Shown piece by piece: positions 11,639 to 21,157 of a stretch of DNA of 64,000 nucleotides. Within the stretch, counting starts at the first letter, position 1. Each line of letters begins with the position of its first letter. The notes beneath the pieces are model-generated. The model was given only the letters and a program-made list of their open reading frames with translations, searched no databases and was not told where the DNA came from. The stretch covers positions 248,001 through 312,000 of the forward strand of contig NZ_CP014634.1 of the NCBI RefSeq assembly GCF_001586215.1, written 5' to 3'. The DNA is from Corynebacterium simulans. Lineage in GTDB: Bacteria; Actinomycetota; Actinomycetes; Mycobacteriales; Mycobacteriaceae. The position numbers were made by a program, and so were the translations under genes.

Positions 11639-12794
11639 CCTTTCCAGCACATTAGCAACCTCAGCTCGCAACATCCGTAAGCTCGAGTTCAAACAATGGG
11701 AAAATAGCCTCCCTGATCTCGATTCAGACATCGAACTAGTTATCCATAGTTTGGCCACACATACCGGCCTTGGGAAAACCAAAACTAAAAACATCGCCTT
11801 CGCGCTCTATCGCCTACGCGAACTTCCACGCCTGCGTACGATGCAGCTCGATTCCTACTTCCTCGATATGACACGCCTGTGCACTATCGACTCCGCCCTT
11901 AACAAGCTAGGCGCACCCACTCCCGAGATTCTCCAACGCGTCGATGAAGCCCTTTGTGAGTTCTTCACACCCACCAGCCCAGCAGAAGTCTTGCCTTCTA
12001 GCCGTGCCATCCGCACCTTTATCCATGACCTCATCAAACTCCTCGCCCCAGAAATAGATCCTAAAAAGGGCGAGGAAGAAGCCAACAACTCTTACTCCAC
12101 TTACCCTGTGCCCGGTGGAAAAGAAGCCATTAGCGCCGAATACGAACCAGTAACTGCCTATGAGCTCGACCAACGCATAAAGAACACCGCCGAGAAACTG
12201 GAGATAACTCCTGCAGAAGCGCTCGAAAAGCTCATCCGCGGAGAGGCTAACTCCGAGACCATCGTCATCCTGAATATGTACCGCGCCTCGGATATTCCCA
12301 ATGCACCCGCTTTCATCCAGGGTGCCGGCTGGGTCTCCCCCGAGATCGCTGATTCCTTCGAGCCAAAGGTCGTACGTGACATGACCAAGGCCGCTACCGC
12401 GGAGAGCCCTAGCTACACCACACCTTCCACCATCGGCGCTTTCGTTGAAGGCCGCGATGGCACTTGTCGCATGCCACACTGTGACAGGCCCGCGCAGCAC
12501 TGCCAGAAAGATCACCGGATCAACTTTGCCGAAGGCGGACCGACCGCAGGCTCGAATCTGGCTAGCCTCTGCCAGCACCATCACAACATCAAGACCGATG
12601 GCCGAGCCAACTACATCATGGACCCGCTCACCGGAGACATCGTCTGGCTCTTCGACGATGGGCACTGGGAGTATGACGAGCCGACCGGCCCGCTAGCTCC
12701 CAAGAAGCGCAACTGGGTACAAACTTTTGCCCAAGCCATGGAATCCCGGCGAAGGGAGGCGCACGCTAAGTGTTTGAATGACGAAGTGCCTTAA
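11613..12794 (+). CDS. DUF222-family HNH endonuclease
   Basis: The protein has 393 residues. The N-terminal two thirds are helical and of DUF222 type. The C-terminal HNH domain shows CRMPHCDRP, then KDHRINFAEGG, and SNLASLCQHHHNIK: two Cys pairs and the His-Asn-His set of a zinc-stabilised HNH nuclease. Multiple diverged copies are typical of corynebacterial and mycobacterial genomes and their role is unknown; mobile-element-like spread is suspected. The start is uncertain: TTG 11613 is the only early start in this frame and has no clear ribosome site. Its last 29 bases overlap the lipid synthase gene tail to tail. Confidence 0.85.
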   Translation: MEAYYLVNDLSSTLATSARNIRKLEFKQWENSLPDLDSDIELVIHSLATHTGLGKTKTKNIAFALYRLRELPRLRTMQLDSYFLDMTRLCTIDSALNKLGAPTPEILQRVDEALCEFFTPTSPAEVLPSSRAIRTFIHDLIKLLAPEIDPKKGEEEANNSYSTYPVPGGKEAISAEYEPVTAYELDQRIKNTAEKLEITPAEALEKLIRGEANSETIVILNMYRASDIPNAPAFIQGAGWVSPEIADSFEPKVVRDMTKAATAESPSYTTPSTIGAFVEGRDGTCRMPHCDRPAQHCQKDHRINFAEGGPTAGSNLASLCQHHHNIKTDGRANYIMDPLTGDIVWLFDDGHWEYDEPTGPLAPKKRNWVQTFAQAMESRRREAHAKCLNDEVP

Positions 12795-15072
12795 GCGCCT
12801 CGGTGGCCTTCAGATTCGGAAGGTAAGCATGGACCACCGCGAGGCCAATCGCTGGGAGGGATAACTCATCCTCATAACACAGGAACCACTTGTGCTCCTC
12901 CGGCTGGAACTTGCGCTTGCTTGCGGCTAAAGACCGAAAGCCGTAAAGCGGTTCCATCTGCTCGCCGAGTTTCATCAGCAGTGAATCTAAGGTCGAAGGA
13001 TTTTCGGTCGTCCCTGCCAACGGAGCGCCCGAAAGCGAAATCCATTCACAGCCCTCACCCGCCGCGATAACGAGCGCCTCAGAAATCAACAGCTCCATAA
13101 CCCCTTTGAAACCTCGCTCATTACGGCGCATCACATCGAGGGTGTAGCCCACCAACTGCCCATCACGCCGCACCGGCAGCCAGCTGGTCATGCCGTGCAC
13201 CAGACCATCATCGTCTAGAGCCAAAAGGAGACGAGTACCTGAAACCTGCATCTCGTCGATACCTCCCAGAGTAAAGCCCATCTCCGGAAGGGCCTTCTCG
13301 CCGACCCATTCTTCGCTTAGCGTGACCAAAGCGGCGGCAACAGCAACATCGAGTTGATCCCACGTGGTCCACACGGTTCTCACGCCTTCTTTTGCTGCCT
13401 TATTTCGCGCGGTGCGGATATTCTGGAACTTCTTGCCCTTGAACTCCGTGTTTTCACAGCTCAACACCGCCTCGTCCGCGACCTGAAGCCGCTTCAATCC
13501 AGGATGAGAAACCGCGAAATCGCTTGCCACCGAATACCACGCAGGAGTTAGTCCCTGAGATTTGACGAACTCCTCGAACTCGCGAGAGATGTCATCGCCA
13601 ACCGGTCCACCCAATGTCAAAGCAACGCCATTGGAAGCGCGATATGCCACGAAGGAATCGCCAGCGAAGAAATATCTGTTTCCCTCCCACAAGGTCATGA
13701 AGGATAGGTGGTCGCCAGTTCGGCGCTGCAGGATTTTCCGTGCCCGCGAGCGGTCCGATTCCCGTTGCGGGTCCGAGGGCGCGGAGAAGCACCGCCACAG
13801 CGCCCAAATGACGCACAGCCACCACACGTTGCCGACCCACGAATAGACAAACCAGCCAAATCCACTTGCCGGCACCAATTCATGGGGAGAGACGAGCGTT
13901 ATTACTACAGGCAAGAAACGCAACGGCCACTCCGCCAACGCTGCGCTTAGCGACGCCCCGCCCACAAAGGCAGACTTCAACAACAAGGTAGAAAGCAACC
14001 AGGTGGCAGAACAAATAAGGAATACCCCGCCCAGCCAAGCCGCGTGCTTTTTAATAATCTGCGGCGCTTCACGAACTTGGAAGAGCCGGCGGGAGTACAT
14101 GAGCACAGCGAGGCAGAACAACCAGGGCAACAGGGCTTCAAACAGGTTAAGCCCGTAGATGAAGAAACCGTCTTGGTCTAGGTCCCACAGCTGAACGAGC
14201 AGGAAGGCCAAGGAAGCAACTTGGATGAGGCACGAAAGTACCCACGCAGCATGGCGGCCACGCACGAGCCCGAAACACAATACAAGTTGGATAAGCAGCG
14301 GCATGAGGTTGGCAAGCAAGGGACCGACACCATGCATGCGTGCGACGTCAGCCGCGGATATACAGTCCCTGGACGTTTCGTCGAGAGTGCAGAGAACCTC
14401 AACCGCGACGTCGGAAAGCGCAGGCCCCCACATCAGCTCGGTGAGGAGGGAAAATGGGCCTTCGGCGATTGGATTGATAGCAACCAGCACCGGGCTAATG
14501 GCAACCGCGATGAGGATGAAAGCTACGAGCACGCGCCGCTCGCGCAACGAGGGCTTTGCGGTCTCCCGCGGATGACGCCACAGGCCTAAAAAAAGGCCGA
14601 ATACCGCGGCGGTAAGTCCCAAGATGTCGGCCATCGAACCAGCATAAAAGACGTTCGTGAACGCAAGAACGAGGATGATAACCCGAAAACGGCGCTTCCA
14701 CAGGCGCGGCATCTTCGCCGAGGCATACATCGCAGAGCCGAAAATCCAGCCTATTGGTGTAAAGAGGTAGCTGTTGAGGAGATCGTCGCCCCATCGGTTC
14801 AGGCCCGATACTTCGACGCCTCGCGCGATGAAAAAGGCAATCGGTAACGAAAGAAACTGAAGGAAAAGGCCAACGACGAGGTATTTCCTGCTGCCCAAGA
14901 CTCGCTCGGCAGGGCCACCGAAAAGAATGGCGAAGAAGGTTACAACGACGGATCCGCCAATTGTGACGGTGGTCAAACCGGTTGCCTCAACCCAATCATT
15001 GTCCACGAAGTGGAGAACCCACATGACCACAATCAGGAGCAAAGTTACGGGAAATTGCTTAAGTATGAACAT
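12766..15072 (-). CDS. Aminoacyl-phosphatidylglycerol synthase-like membrane protein (MprF/LysX-type, DUF2156)
   Basis: The protein has 768 residues. Residues 1 to about 440 hold many membrane segments. The C-terminal part (from about 460) is a soluble DUF2156 domain related to MprF: it has GNRYFFAGDSFVAYR, LGGPVGD, ARNKAAKEGV and GFKGVMELLISEAL. This class transfers an amino acid from aminoacyl-tRNA to phosphatidylglycerol or another lipid, lowering surface charge and sensitivity to cationic peptides. The chosen ATG (15070-15072) follows GAGG at good spacing and overlaps the esterase gene by 14 bases, so the pair is coupled. The amino acid used (Ala or Lys) cannot be read from the sequence. 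Confidence 0.82.
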   Translation of the reverse strand: MFILKQFPVTLLLIVVMWVLHFVDNDWVEATGLTTVTIGGSVVVTFFAILFGGPAERVLGSRKYLVVGLFLQFLSLPIAFFIARGVEVSGLNRWGDDLLNSYLFTPIGWIFGSAMYASAKMPRLWKRRFRVIILVLAFTNVFYAGSMADILGLTAAVFGLFLGLWRHPRETAKPSLRERRVLVAFILIAVAISPVLVAINPIAEGPFSLLTELMWGPALSDVAVEVLCTLDETSRDCISAADVARMHGVGPLLANLMPLLIQLVLCFGLVRGRHAAWVLSCLIQVASLAFLLVQLWDLDQDGFFIYGLNLFEALLPWLFCLAVLMYSRRLFQVREAPQIIKKHAAWLGGVFLICSATWLLSTLLLKSAFVGGASLSAALAEWPLRFLPVVITLVSPHELVPASGFGWFVYSWVGNVWWLCVIWALWRCFSAPSDPQRESDRSRARKILQRRTGDHLSFMTLWEGNRYFFAGDSFVAYRASNGVALTLGGPVGDDISREFEEFVKSQGLTPAWYSVASDFAVSHPGLKRLQVADEAVLSCENTEFKGKKFQNIRTARNKAAKEGVRTVWTTWDQLDVAVAAALVTLSEEWVGEKALPEMGFTLGGIDEMQVSGTRLLLALDDDGLVHGMTSWLPVRRDGQLVGYTLDVMRRNERGFKGVMELLISEALVIAAGEGCEWISLSGAPLAGTTENPSTLDSLLMKLGEQMEPLYGFRSLAASKRKFQPEEHKWFLCYEDELSLPAIGLAVVHAYLPNLKATEALKALRHSNT

Positions 15073-16261
15073 CGTTGTCCTCGATTCCATGGAATGGGTC
15101 ATGGATGGCTGTAAGTCCCCCGCGGCGCGCAGCAAAAGCGAAGGATTGACGCAGTGCTGGGCGCCACACCCCGAAGGAGTGGCCACCGCTTAGAGCACCG
15201 ACATAAGTCTTTCCGCCTGCCCCGCGAACGAGCTCAGCAAGTTGGTTTTGAGCAGCAATCGCGGGCTTGTCCTTGTCGCCTGCAAAGAAGACGACACTGA
15301 GCCCGGGATAGCGATTTTTCTTCAGCAAGAAGGCCGGATTTTGCGCCTGGAAGGCTTGCTCATCTCCGCCAAAGAACTTCTGGACGGTATCGGCATGCTT
15401 GCCGATGGTCGGCTCCGCCTCACCGGAGAAGTCCAAATACGTTCCGAAGGCCTCGGGATGGTTGGTGGCAACCTGCAAAGTACAGGTACCTCCGTAGGAA
15501 AGGCCGCCGAGAGTCCAATGCGACTGGTCTTCGTCAACGCGCAATTGCTTTTTGATCTGGGCTGGAACGTCTTTGGTCAGATAGGTCATTACCTTGGCGG
15601 ATTGAGAGTCCGCGCAAACAGGGTTAGCGGTTTCAGAACCGGTGGCGTCAACTGCTACGACGATGGGCGATACTCCCCCGTTTGCCTTCTGAAATTCATC
15701 GGCGGTCTGTGCGGCTTCGCCAGTTCCAAACCACTGGGTTGGGCCACCGGGATTGCCATGGAGCAAAACGAGCACCGGCAGGCGCTTTCCGCTCCAATAG
15801 GCTGGCGGCAAATAGGCGGTAGCTTCGCGGGCTTTGAATCCTTGGCTTGGTAAGTCGAGATGAACCAGACCGGCGGAACTGCCCGCATGCGAGGCTAGTT
15901 CGGAGGCGGGAATAGTTTGGGCCACCGGTCGCGGATCGAGGGAACCGACCGTGGAATAGGTCTGGTACTCGAGGTTGACTAGCCCGACGACCGCAACGAG
16001 TGATGCGATGCCCGCGAGCGTCGTGGAAAGTTTCGGCTTACGCAGCAGTGCGGCGAGGCAGATACCAGAGGCGACGAAGACATGAGCAGGGATATCCCAA
16101 TGCTGGAGGAAATACCAGGCACCAACCGATATAAACAAAGCCAAAACAACAGGCACAATCTTGCGCGCCCATGCAACAACTATCGCGGAAAGAACCACGA
16201 TGACCGCATATATCGCCCCATTTACGGGTTCGGCCAGCGGCAGGCCAAGGAGGAAATTCAC
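15059..16261 (-). CDS. Membrane-anchored alpha/beta-hydrolase esterase, partner of the lipid synthase
   Basis: The protein has 400 residues. Four hydrophobic segments fill residues 5 to about 105. The rest is an esterase-D-like alpha/beta hydrolase: nucleophile Ser255 in GLSYGG, an Asp in FFAGDKDK, and His in SGGHSFGVW. The catalytic domain probably faces outward. From memory, corynebacterial aminoacyl-lipid synthases are paired with an esterase that sets the level of aminoacylated lipid; the overlap with the synthase gene fits that. The GTG 16261 start is forced by an upstream in-frame TAG. A -10-like TATGAT ends six bases before the GTG, so the mRNA may be leaderless. Confidence 0.85.
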   Translation of the reverse strand: MNFLLGLPLAEPVNGAIYAVIVVLSAIVVAWARKIVPVVLALFISVGAWYFLQHWDIPAHVFVASGICLAALLRKPKLSTTLAGIASLVAVVGLVNLEYQTYSTVGSLDPRPVAQTIPASELASHAGSSAGLVHLDLPSQGFKAREATAYLPPAYWSGKRLPVLVLLHGNPGGPTQWFGTGEAAQTADEFQKANGGVSPIVVAVDATGSETANPVCADSQSAKVMTYLTKDVPAQIKKQLRVDEDQSHWTLGGLSYGGTCTLQVATNHPEAFGTYLDFSGEAEPTIGKHADTVQKFFGGDEQAFQAQNPAFLLKKNRYPGLSVVFFAGDKDKPAIAAQNQLAELVRGAGGKTYVGALSGGHSFGVWRPALRQSFAFAARRGGLTAIHDPFHGIEDNDVHT

Positions 16262-16320
16262 TCCTAAATCATAGGCCTGCGCTGGCCAAATAGGCTGTTA
16301 AGTACCTGGGAGGTCGGTAC

Positions 16321-17430
16321 TTATACGCTGCGGGCGCGCTTGACGACGTCGGGAAGCTGCGCCAGGACGTACTCGACGTCGGCAGGCGTTGTGTTCCTAC
16401 CAAGGGTAAAACGCAGCGAACCGATTCCATCAGAGTCGGACACATTCATCGCCTCAAGGACGTGCGACATGCGGTTGACGCCCGAGTGGCAGGCGCTGCC
16501 GGTCGAGGCCTCGATGCCCAAGGAATCGAGCAACATGATGAGGCTGTCGCCATCGGTGCCGGGGAAGGACACATGCAGGTGCGAAGCCAACATAGGTTCC
16601 TCGCAATTGAGGATGACGTTGTCGATGCTGGAGAGAATGCCGGCACGCAGCTGGTTACGAAGAGCACCGACGCGCTTGGTCTCGGAATCGATCTCAGAGA
16701 CAGACTCCTCGAGCGCAGCCGCAAGAGCAGAAGCACTGGCGACGTCCACGGTGCCGGGGCGGATGCCCCTTTCTTGGCCGCCTCCGAAAGCGATGGGCTG
16801 CGGGGCTGGGCTGCGTTTTGCAAGCAGCAAGCCGATGCCACGTGGGCCGCCGAACTTGTGGGCGCTCGCCGCGAGCGTGGTAGCACCGAGCTCGTGGAAG
16901 TCGATGGGCAGCTTGCCTGTGACCTGAACTGCATCGATGTGAACTGGGGTGCCAACTAAGTTTGCGCGGCGCACAATCTCGGCAACTGGCTGGATGGCAC
17001 CGGTCTCGTTGTTTGCCCACATGCAGGTGGCAACGTCGGCAGGCGTATCTAGTGCGGAGAAGTCGCTGACGTGGGAATAACGATCGACGGGCAGAAGATC
17101 GACCTGTGCATCCGGCAGCTGGGCAACGCTATCGCGAACGGCTGGGTGCTCGATAGGAGTCGAAACCACGCGGTTGGTGGTGCCCAGACGGTACAGGCCT
17201 TGGATGGCGATGTTGTCGGCTTCGGTGCCGGAGGAAGTGAAGATGACCTCGATCGGCTCACAGCCAAGAATATCCGCGACTTTCTCGCGGGCGTCGTCAA
17301 GCACGGAGCGAGCCTTTCGGCCCGAGGCATACTGCGCGCCGGAGTTTACCGCGCCAGAGGCGGCAACCCACGCATCGATGGCCACCTGGCGCATCGGCTG
17401 AGTAGCCGCATAGTCAAAGTAGTGCGACAT
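16321..17430 (-). CDS. Cysteine desulfurase (NifS/IscS family)
   Basis: The 369-residue PLP enzyme takes sulfur from cysteine for tRNA thiolation and Fe-S or cofactor use. The PLP Lys lies in SAHKFGGPRG, the His in TPIEHPAV, and the active Cys314 in TGSACHSG, as in the NifS/IscS group rather than SufS. The gene overlaps the etfA stop by one base (TAATG), placing it at the end of an etfBA-desulfurase unit. With mnmA in the same window it could supply sulfur for tRNA; no IscU-type scaffold is next to it. The exact isoform name is not certain. Confidence 0.92.
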   Translation of the reverse strand: MSHYFDYAATQPMRQVAIDAWVAASGAVNSGAQYASGRKARSVLDDAREKVADILGCEPIEVIFTSSGTEADNIAIQGLYRLGTTNRVVSTPIEHPAVRDSVAQLPDAQVDLLPVDRYSHVSDFSALDTPADVATCMWANNETGAIQPVAEIVRRANLVGTPVHIDAVQVTGKLPIDFHELGATTLAASAHKFGGPRGIGLLLAKRSPAPQPIAFGGGQERGIRPGTVDVASASALAAALEESVSEIDSETKRVGALRNQLRAGILSSIDNVILNCEEPMLASHLHVSFPGTDGDSLIMLLDSLGIEASTGSACHSGVNRMSHVLEAMNVSDSDGIGSLRFTLGRNTTPADVEYVLAQLPDVVKRARSV

Positions 17431-18371
17431 TACTTGCGGGACTCCAGCTCAGCGACCAAAGCCGGGGAAATCTCGTGGACGTCACCAACGACGCCGAGGT
17501 CAGCGATCTGGAAGAAAGGCTCGTCCTGATCCTGGTTAACCACAACGATGGTGCCGGAGGTCTGCATGCCGGAGGTGTGCTGGATAGCACCGGAGATGCC
17601 AAGCGCGATGTACAAATCCGGGGAAACCGTGACGCCGGTCTGGCCCACCTGGTGTGCTGGGTCGTAGAAGCCCTGATCGACTGCATCGCGGGTGGCACCG
17701 ACGGCACCGCCGAGGGCGTCGGCAAGCGGCTCCACGATGGTGGAGAAGTTGTCGTCGACGCCGCGGCCACCAGAGACAACTACCTTCGCGGCAGTCAGCT
17801 CCGGACGAGCAGACTTCTCATGCGGGGTAAAGGAGGTGACGGTGACGTCCTTGGCAGTTGCGGCCGGCAGGGGCATCGGCGCCGGAGCGGCGGCTACCGG
17901 CTGCGGATCCGCGGCGATTGCGCCTGGGCGCAGGGTGTAGATCGGGCTCGCGCCAGATGCTGTCGCAGTAGTCTCGTAGGAACCGCCGAAGATGGTCAGG
18001 TGCGCGGAGCCGTCGGCGTTAATCTCGTCGACGTTGACGAGGGCGCCGGAAGCCAGACGCGCGGAAAGGCGGCCGGCAATCTCGTTGTTGGTCGGGGTCG
18101 CAGCTAGCACGATTGGGGCTGGGTTCGCGGCGGCGAGGGCGTGCAGGGCATCGACCTCGGGCAGGATGATGCGGTGCTCGTAGTCCTCAGCGCTTGCCTG
18201 CACGATCTGTGCGGCGCCAAGGGCGGCCAGCTCGGAATCGAAGGCATCTGCTTGCTTGCCGACGACGACTGCGGAAACGGTACCCAGCGCACGCGCTGCG
18301 GTAATCAGCTCACCGGTAACAGGGCTAAGGGCGTTATCTTCGTGCTCTACAAGTACGTATACGTGAGACAT
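17430..18371 (-). CDS. etfA: Electron transfer flavoprotein subunit alpha
   Basis: The 313-residue protein is the FAD-binding ETF subunit. The C-terminal FAD domain shows [33 protein letters not shown] and [14 protein letters not shown], the classic FixB/EtfA signature. With EtfB it accepts electrons from acyl-CoA and other dehydrogenases and passes them to the quinone pool. It lies 9 bases after etfB and overlaps the desulfurase start. Length and motifs are normal. Confidence 0.96.
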   Translation of the reverse strand: MSHVYVLVEHEDNALSPVTGELITAARALGTVSAVVVGKQADAFDSELAALGAAQIVQASAEDYEHRIILPEVDALHALAAANPAPIVLAATPTNNEIAGRLSARLASGALVNVDEINADGSAHLTIFGGSYETTATASGASPIYTLRPGAIAADPQPVAAAPAPMPLPAATAKDVTVTSFTPHEKSARPELTAAKVVVSGGRGVDDNFSTIVEPLADALGGAVGATRDAVDQGFYDPAHQVGQTGVTVSPDLYIALGISGAIQHTSGMQTSGTIVVVNQDQDEPFFQIADLGVVGDVHEISPALVAELESRK

Positions 18372-18380
18372 TTTCGGCTC

Positions 18381-19157
18381 CTAGATAAGGTTCTTCGCGG
18401 CGAGGAAGTCGGCAATCTGCTTTGCGGCTTCCTGCGGATTCGGCTCGGTGATGACCTCACCCGCGGTGCGGGCAGGACGCTGGGCGGCGGCTGTCACCGT
18501 GGTGGTTGGTGCCACGGCATCGATGCCAAGGGAGGCCACGTCGAGGGTGGTGATCTCGGCCTTCTTGGCCGCCATGAGTCCCTTGAAGTTCGGGAAGCGC
18601 GGCTTATCGGCCTTATCGGTGAAGGTCGCGATGGCTGGCAGGGCTGCCTCCAGCTCCCAGTGGCCGTGAGCGTCCTCGCGCACACCGCGCAGGACGCCGC
18701 CCTCGAGGCTCAGGGACTTCAGCTCGGTCATCGCCGGGAGCTGACGGTACTCAGCGAGCAGGCCAGCCAGCAGGCCGGTGGAAGCATCAGAGGAGTAGTT
18801 GCCCAGGGTGATGATCTGGACGTCCTCGATAGTGTTGATGGCCGCGTTGAGTGTCCAGGCGGTGGAGAGTGCATCGGCGCCGGAAAGGGCGTCGTCAAGC
18901 ACGTGTACTGCGTCGTCTGCGCCCATCGCAAGGGCCTTGCGCAAAGCTTCGTCAGCGCCGGCGGGGCCCATGGTCACTGCGACGACGCGGAAGTCTGGGT
19001 TTGCTTCCTTGATGCGCAGGGCCTGCTCGACGGAATACTCGTTGACCTCGTCGATGACGTTGTCGACGCTCGTGCGGTCGAGGGTGTGGTCTTCCTCGAG
19101 GGACTTGGTGGACCAGGTATCCGGTACGTGTTTGACCAGAGCCACGATTGCGGGCAT
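18381..19157 (-). CDS. etfB: Electron transfer flavoprotein subunit beta
   Basis: The 258-residue protein is the ETF beta subunit. It begins IVALVKHVPDTW and contains ALRIKEANPDFRVVAVTMGP and the AMP-binding-type segment GADDAVHVLDD, with a normal C-terminal arm that wraps the alpha subunit. It sits 24 bases after the methyltransferase gene and 9 bases before etfA, on the same strand. A ribosome site (GGGAAG) precedes the ATG. Confidence 0.96.
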   Translation of the reverse strand: MPAIVALVKHVPDTWSTKSLEEDHTLDRTSVDNVIDEVNEYSVEQALRIKEANPDFRVVAVTMGPAGADEALRKALAMGADDAVHVLDDALSGADALSTAWTLNAAINTIEDVQIITLGNYSSDASTGLLAGLLAEYRQLPAMTELKSLSLEGGVLRGVREDAHGHWELEAALPAIATFTDKADKPRFPNFKGLMAAKKAEITTLDVASLGIDAVAPTTTVTAAAQRPARTAGEVITEPNPQEAAKQIADFLAAKNLI

Positions 19158-19181
19158 TGGACACTTCCCTTTCCGATAGAT

Positions 19182-20321
19182 TTATGTTGCGTAATTATCC
19201 TCGGACGATACTACTCGTGGTCCGCACAGCAACGCGATTCCCTTAGTTCCGATGCGTGTCATGATGACGGCCATGGAACGGCTTCCTTTGAGCTTAAGCT
19301 TCTTCCGCAACTGATCGGGGTCGACGTCTAGACCGCGGACCAGTATCTCGAGGGAGCCAGCATCGTGTGACTGCAGTGCGGCTTTGAGTTTCTTGACTGG
19401 CACCGCCTCGATGAATTCAAATCCGGACGTGCCTGCCGGGATGCGTTGCCCTGTCAGGTAAGCGATGCGCGGGTCCAGCTGGTGGAGGCCTTCGCGCTTG
19501 GCGTAGTGACGCACGAGCCCCGCGCGTACAACCGCGCCGTCTGGGTCCATGATGTAGGTGCCAATGTCGTCGGCTTCGGGCAGGTCGGCCTCGTCGAAGT
19601 CGGTGTTGGAGAGAACATCAGCCTTTCCGCCTTTGATCATGACTGCGCTGCGGCCAACGCCCAGGCCGGGTGTATACAGGCAGGCCTCTTTGACGTTGCC
19701 GTCGACGCTGGCGACGGATACTAAACCTTGCCAATCTGAAAAGTCGAGACCGGGGGCACACTTGACGGCGAGTTCGCACTCGTGTGCCGCCAGAAGATCG
19801 GGCAACGGCGGCAGGAGCTTTGCGGGATCGGTGATGCGTTTGCCGCCGCTTCGGCGCGCTGGATCGGCGATGATAACGGGTGCCGTTGAGCTCTGCGTCA
19901 AAGCGTCTGCGCAGAAGAAGGGATGCGGGGTGTTGTGCTGCGCCATCTTGATGCGCGACCGGTCGAGGTCAGAGCCTACATATTTTCCTGGAGCCCACGC
20001 AGCCCCCTCGGTACCGATGGAACAGGTGACATCGTGGACGAGCTCGACACCCAGGCTTGTCAAGAAAGCGGCACGATGTTTGGCTACTTCGAGCGGGGTG
20101 GCCTGCTGCACGGAATCGGAGTCCATAAGCCAGTCACTGGGCAGCTTTTTACTGTTTCGGGCTTTGATGAGTTCGGCTACGGCGCGGGCGTGCTCACCGA
20201 ATTCTTGCTGGAGCTTGGCGACGTCGCCTAATTGGGAGGCCTTGCTGAATTCAAGGTCAAGTCCCGCTATCTCCGGTTGGTGCTGGATTAAGAAGTCGAT
20301 CTCGGCGAGGGTATAACTCAT
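19182..20321 (-). CDS. SAM-dependent methyltransferase with THUMP-like C-terminal domain
   Basis: The protein has 379 residues. The middle part is a class I methyltransferase: DVTCSIGTEG is motif I, followed by VGSDLDRSRIKMAQHN and VIIADPARRSGGKR, where DPAR takes the place of the DPPY/NPPY motif. The C-terminal part (about 290-379: VKKLKAALQSHDAGSLEILVRG...LRKKLKLKG) matches the 'THUMP-like' domain of actinobacterial methyltransferases. An RNA substrate is likely but unproven. Its start overlaps the Nudix stop (ATGA). Confidence 0.88.
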   Translation of the reverse strand: MSYTLAEIDFLIQHQPEIAGLDLEFSKASQLGDVAKLQQEFGEHARAVAELIKARNSKKLPSDWLMDSDSVQQATPLEVAKHRAAFLTSLGVELVHDVTCSIGTEGAAWAPGKYVGSDLDRSRIKMAQHNTPHPFFCADALTQSSTAPVIIADPARRSGGKRITDPAKLLPPLPDLLAAHECELAVKCAPGLDFSDWQGLVSVASVDGNVKEACLYTPGLGVGRSAVMIKGGKADVLSNTDFDEADLPEADDIGTYIMDPDGAVVRAGLVRHYAKREGLHQLDPRIAYLTGQRIPAGTSGFEFIEAVPVKKLKAALQSHDAGSLEILVRGLDVDPDQLRKKLKLKGSRSMAVIMTRIGTKGIALLCGPRVVSSEDNYAT

Positions 20322-21145
20322 ATTCTGTCTACGGGTTGAGTGCTGAAGAATTCGCGGTAGCGCGGGTCGTGCTCTGGGTCGCCGATGATGGGGCGAAGAT
20401 CGGAGAAGGAGGCGTCGTCAAGCGCTTCTCGCACCGTGGAGTAATTGCTAAGCCGCAGCATTTGCGCCCAGGTGGGAAGGGCTAGGCGGACCAGCCCGGC
20501 GCGCCACCCGTCGAGGACGAGGCGGGGCGGGAACCATCCGGCGTCGGCAGCCTCGGTGGTTTCCCCGTCTGGTTCTTGGCCTTCCGGTAGAACGGCGATG
20601 AAGAAGAAGGTATCGAACCATTGTCCGCAGTCTTCGCCTGCCCACCGAGACCACGGCATGAGCATGTCGGCGTCGGCGCGCATGCCGTTGTTCATGAGGA
20701 ATTCGGTAAAGGAAATCTCGTGGGTCTCCAGCATGACGCGTTCGCGGTGATAGCGTGAGGCGTCGGAGACGATTCCGTCATCGCGAACGGCGAGCAAGGT
20801 ACCGGATTCCTCGAAGAGTTCCCGGATGGCGGCGAAGACCAAGGCATGGGTCTTGTATTTGGTAACGCCCATGCGACGGGCCAAGGAAATAACGGAGCGG
20901 CCCGCCCAGAGATCGCCGGAACTCCACATTCTTGGCGGGAAATCGCGGGGGTCTACTCCCCCGCCCGGAAACACTGCGTGCCCCGGGTAATTGCGCATCG
21001 TGGAGACCCGTTCCTGGAGCCAAACCTCGAGCCCTTCTTGGCCGTCGCGCAGCAGCAGGACGGTAGCGGCCAAGCGTCCACCGTTAAAACCGGTGGTTTC
21101 GCTGTGGTCGATCGCGTCAAGGCGCTCGTGAATGGGTCGGGTCAT
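20318..21145 (-). CDS. Nudix hydrolase
   Basis: The protein has 275 residues. The Nudix box is partly split: GGGVDPRDF, then the core AAIRELFEESGTLL (the RELxEExG type) after an insertion of about 40 residues. This long-insert form is like actinobacterial 'NUDIX hydrolase' proteins related to coenzyme A diphosphatases/NUDT19 types. The substrate is a nucleoside diphosphate linked to another group, not further known. The gene starts 12 bases after the ABC ATPase stop and overlaps the methyltransferase by 4 bases. Confidence 0.86.
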   Translation of the reverse strand: MTRPIHERLDAIDHSETTGFNGGRLAATVLLLRDGQEGLEVWLQERVSTMRNYPGHAVFPGGGVDPRDFPPRMWSSGDLWAGRSVISLARRMGVTKYKTHALVFAAIRELFEESGTLLAVRDDGIVSDASRYHRERVMLETHEISFTEFLMNNGMRADADMLMPWSRWAGEDCGQWFDTFFFIAVLPEGQEPDGETTEAADAGWFPPRLVLDGWRAGLVRLALPTWAQMLRLSNYSTVREALDDASFSDLRPIIGDPEHDPRYREFFSTQPVDRI

Positions 21146-21157
21146 GCAAAGTTCCGT

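Noticed and set aside
18141..19331. 396-codon + strand frame over etfBA
   Set aside because: It is opposite two well-supported genes and spans their junction, so a real gene is very unlikely.
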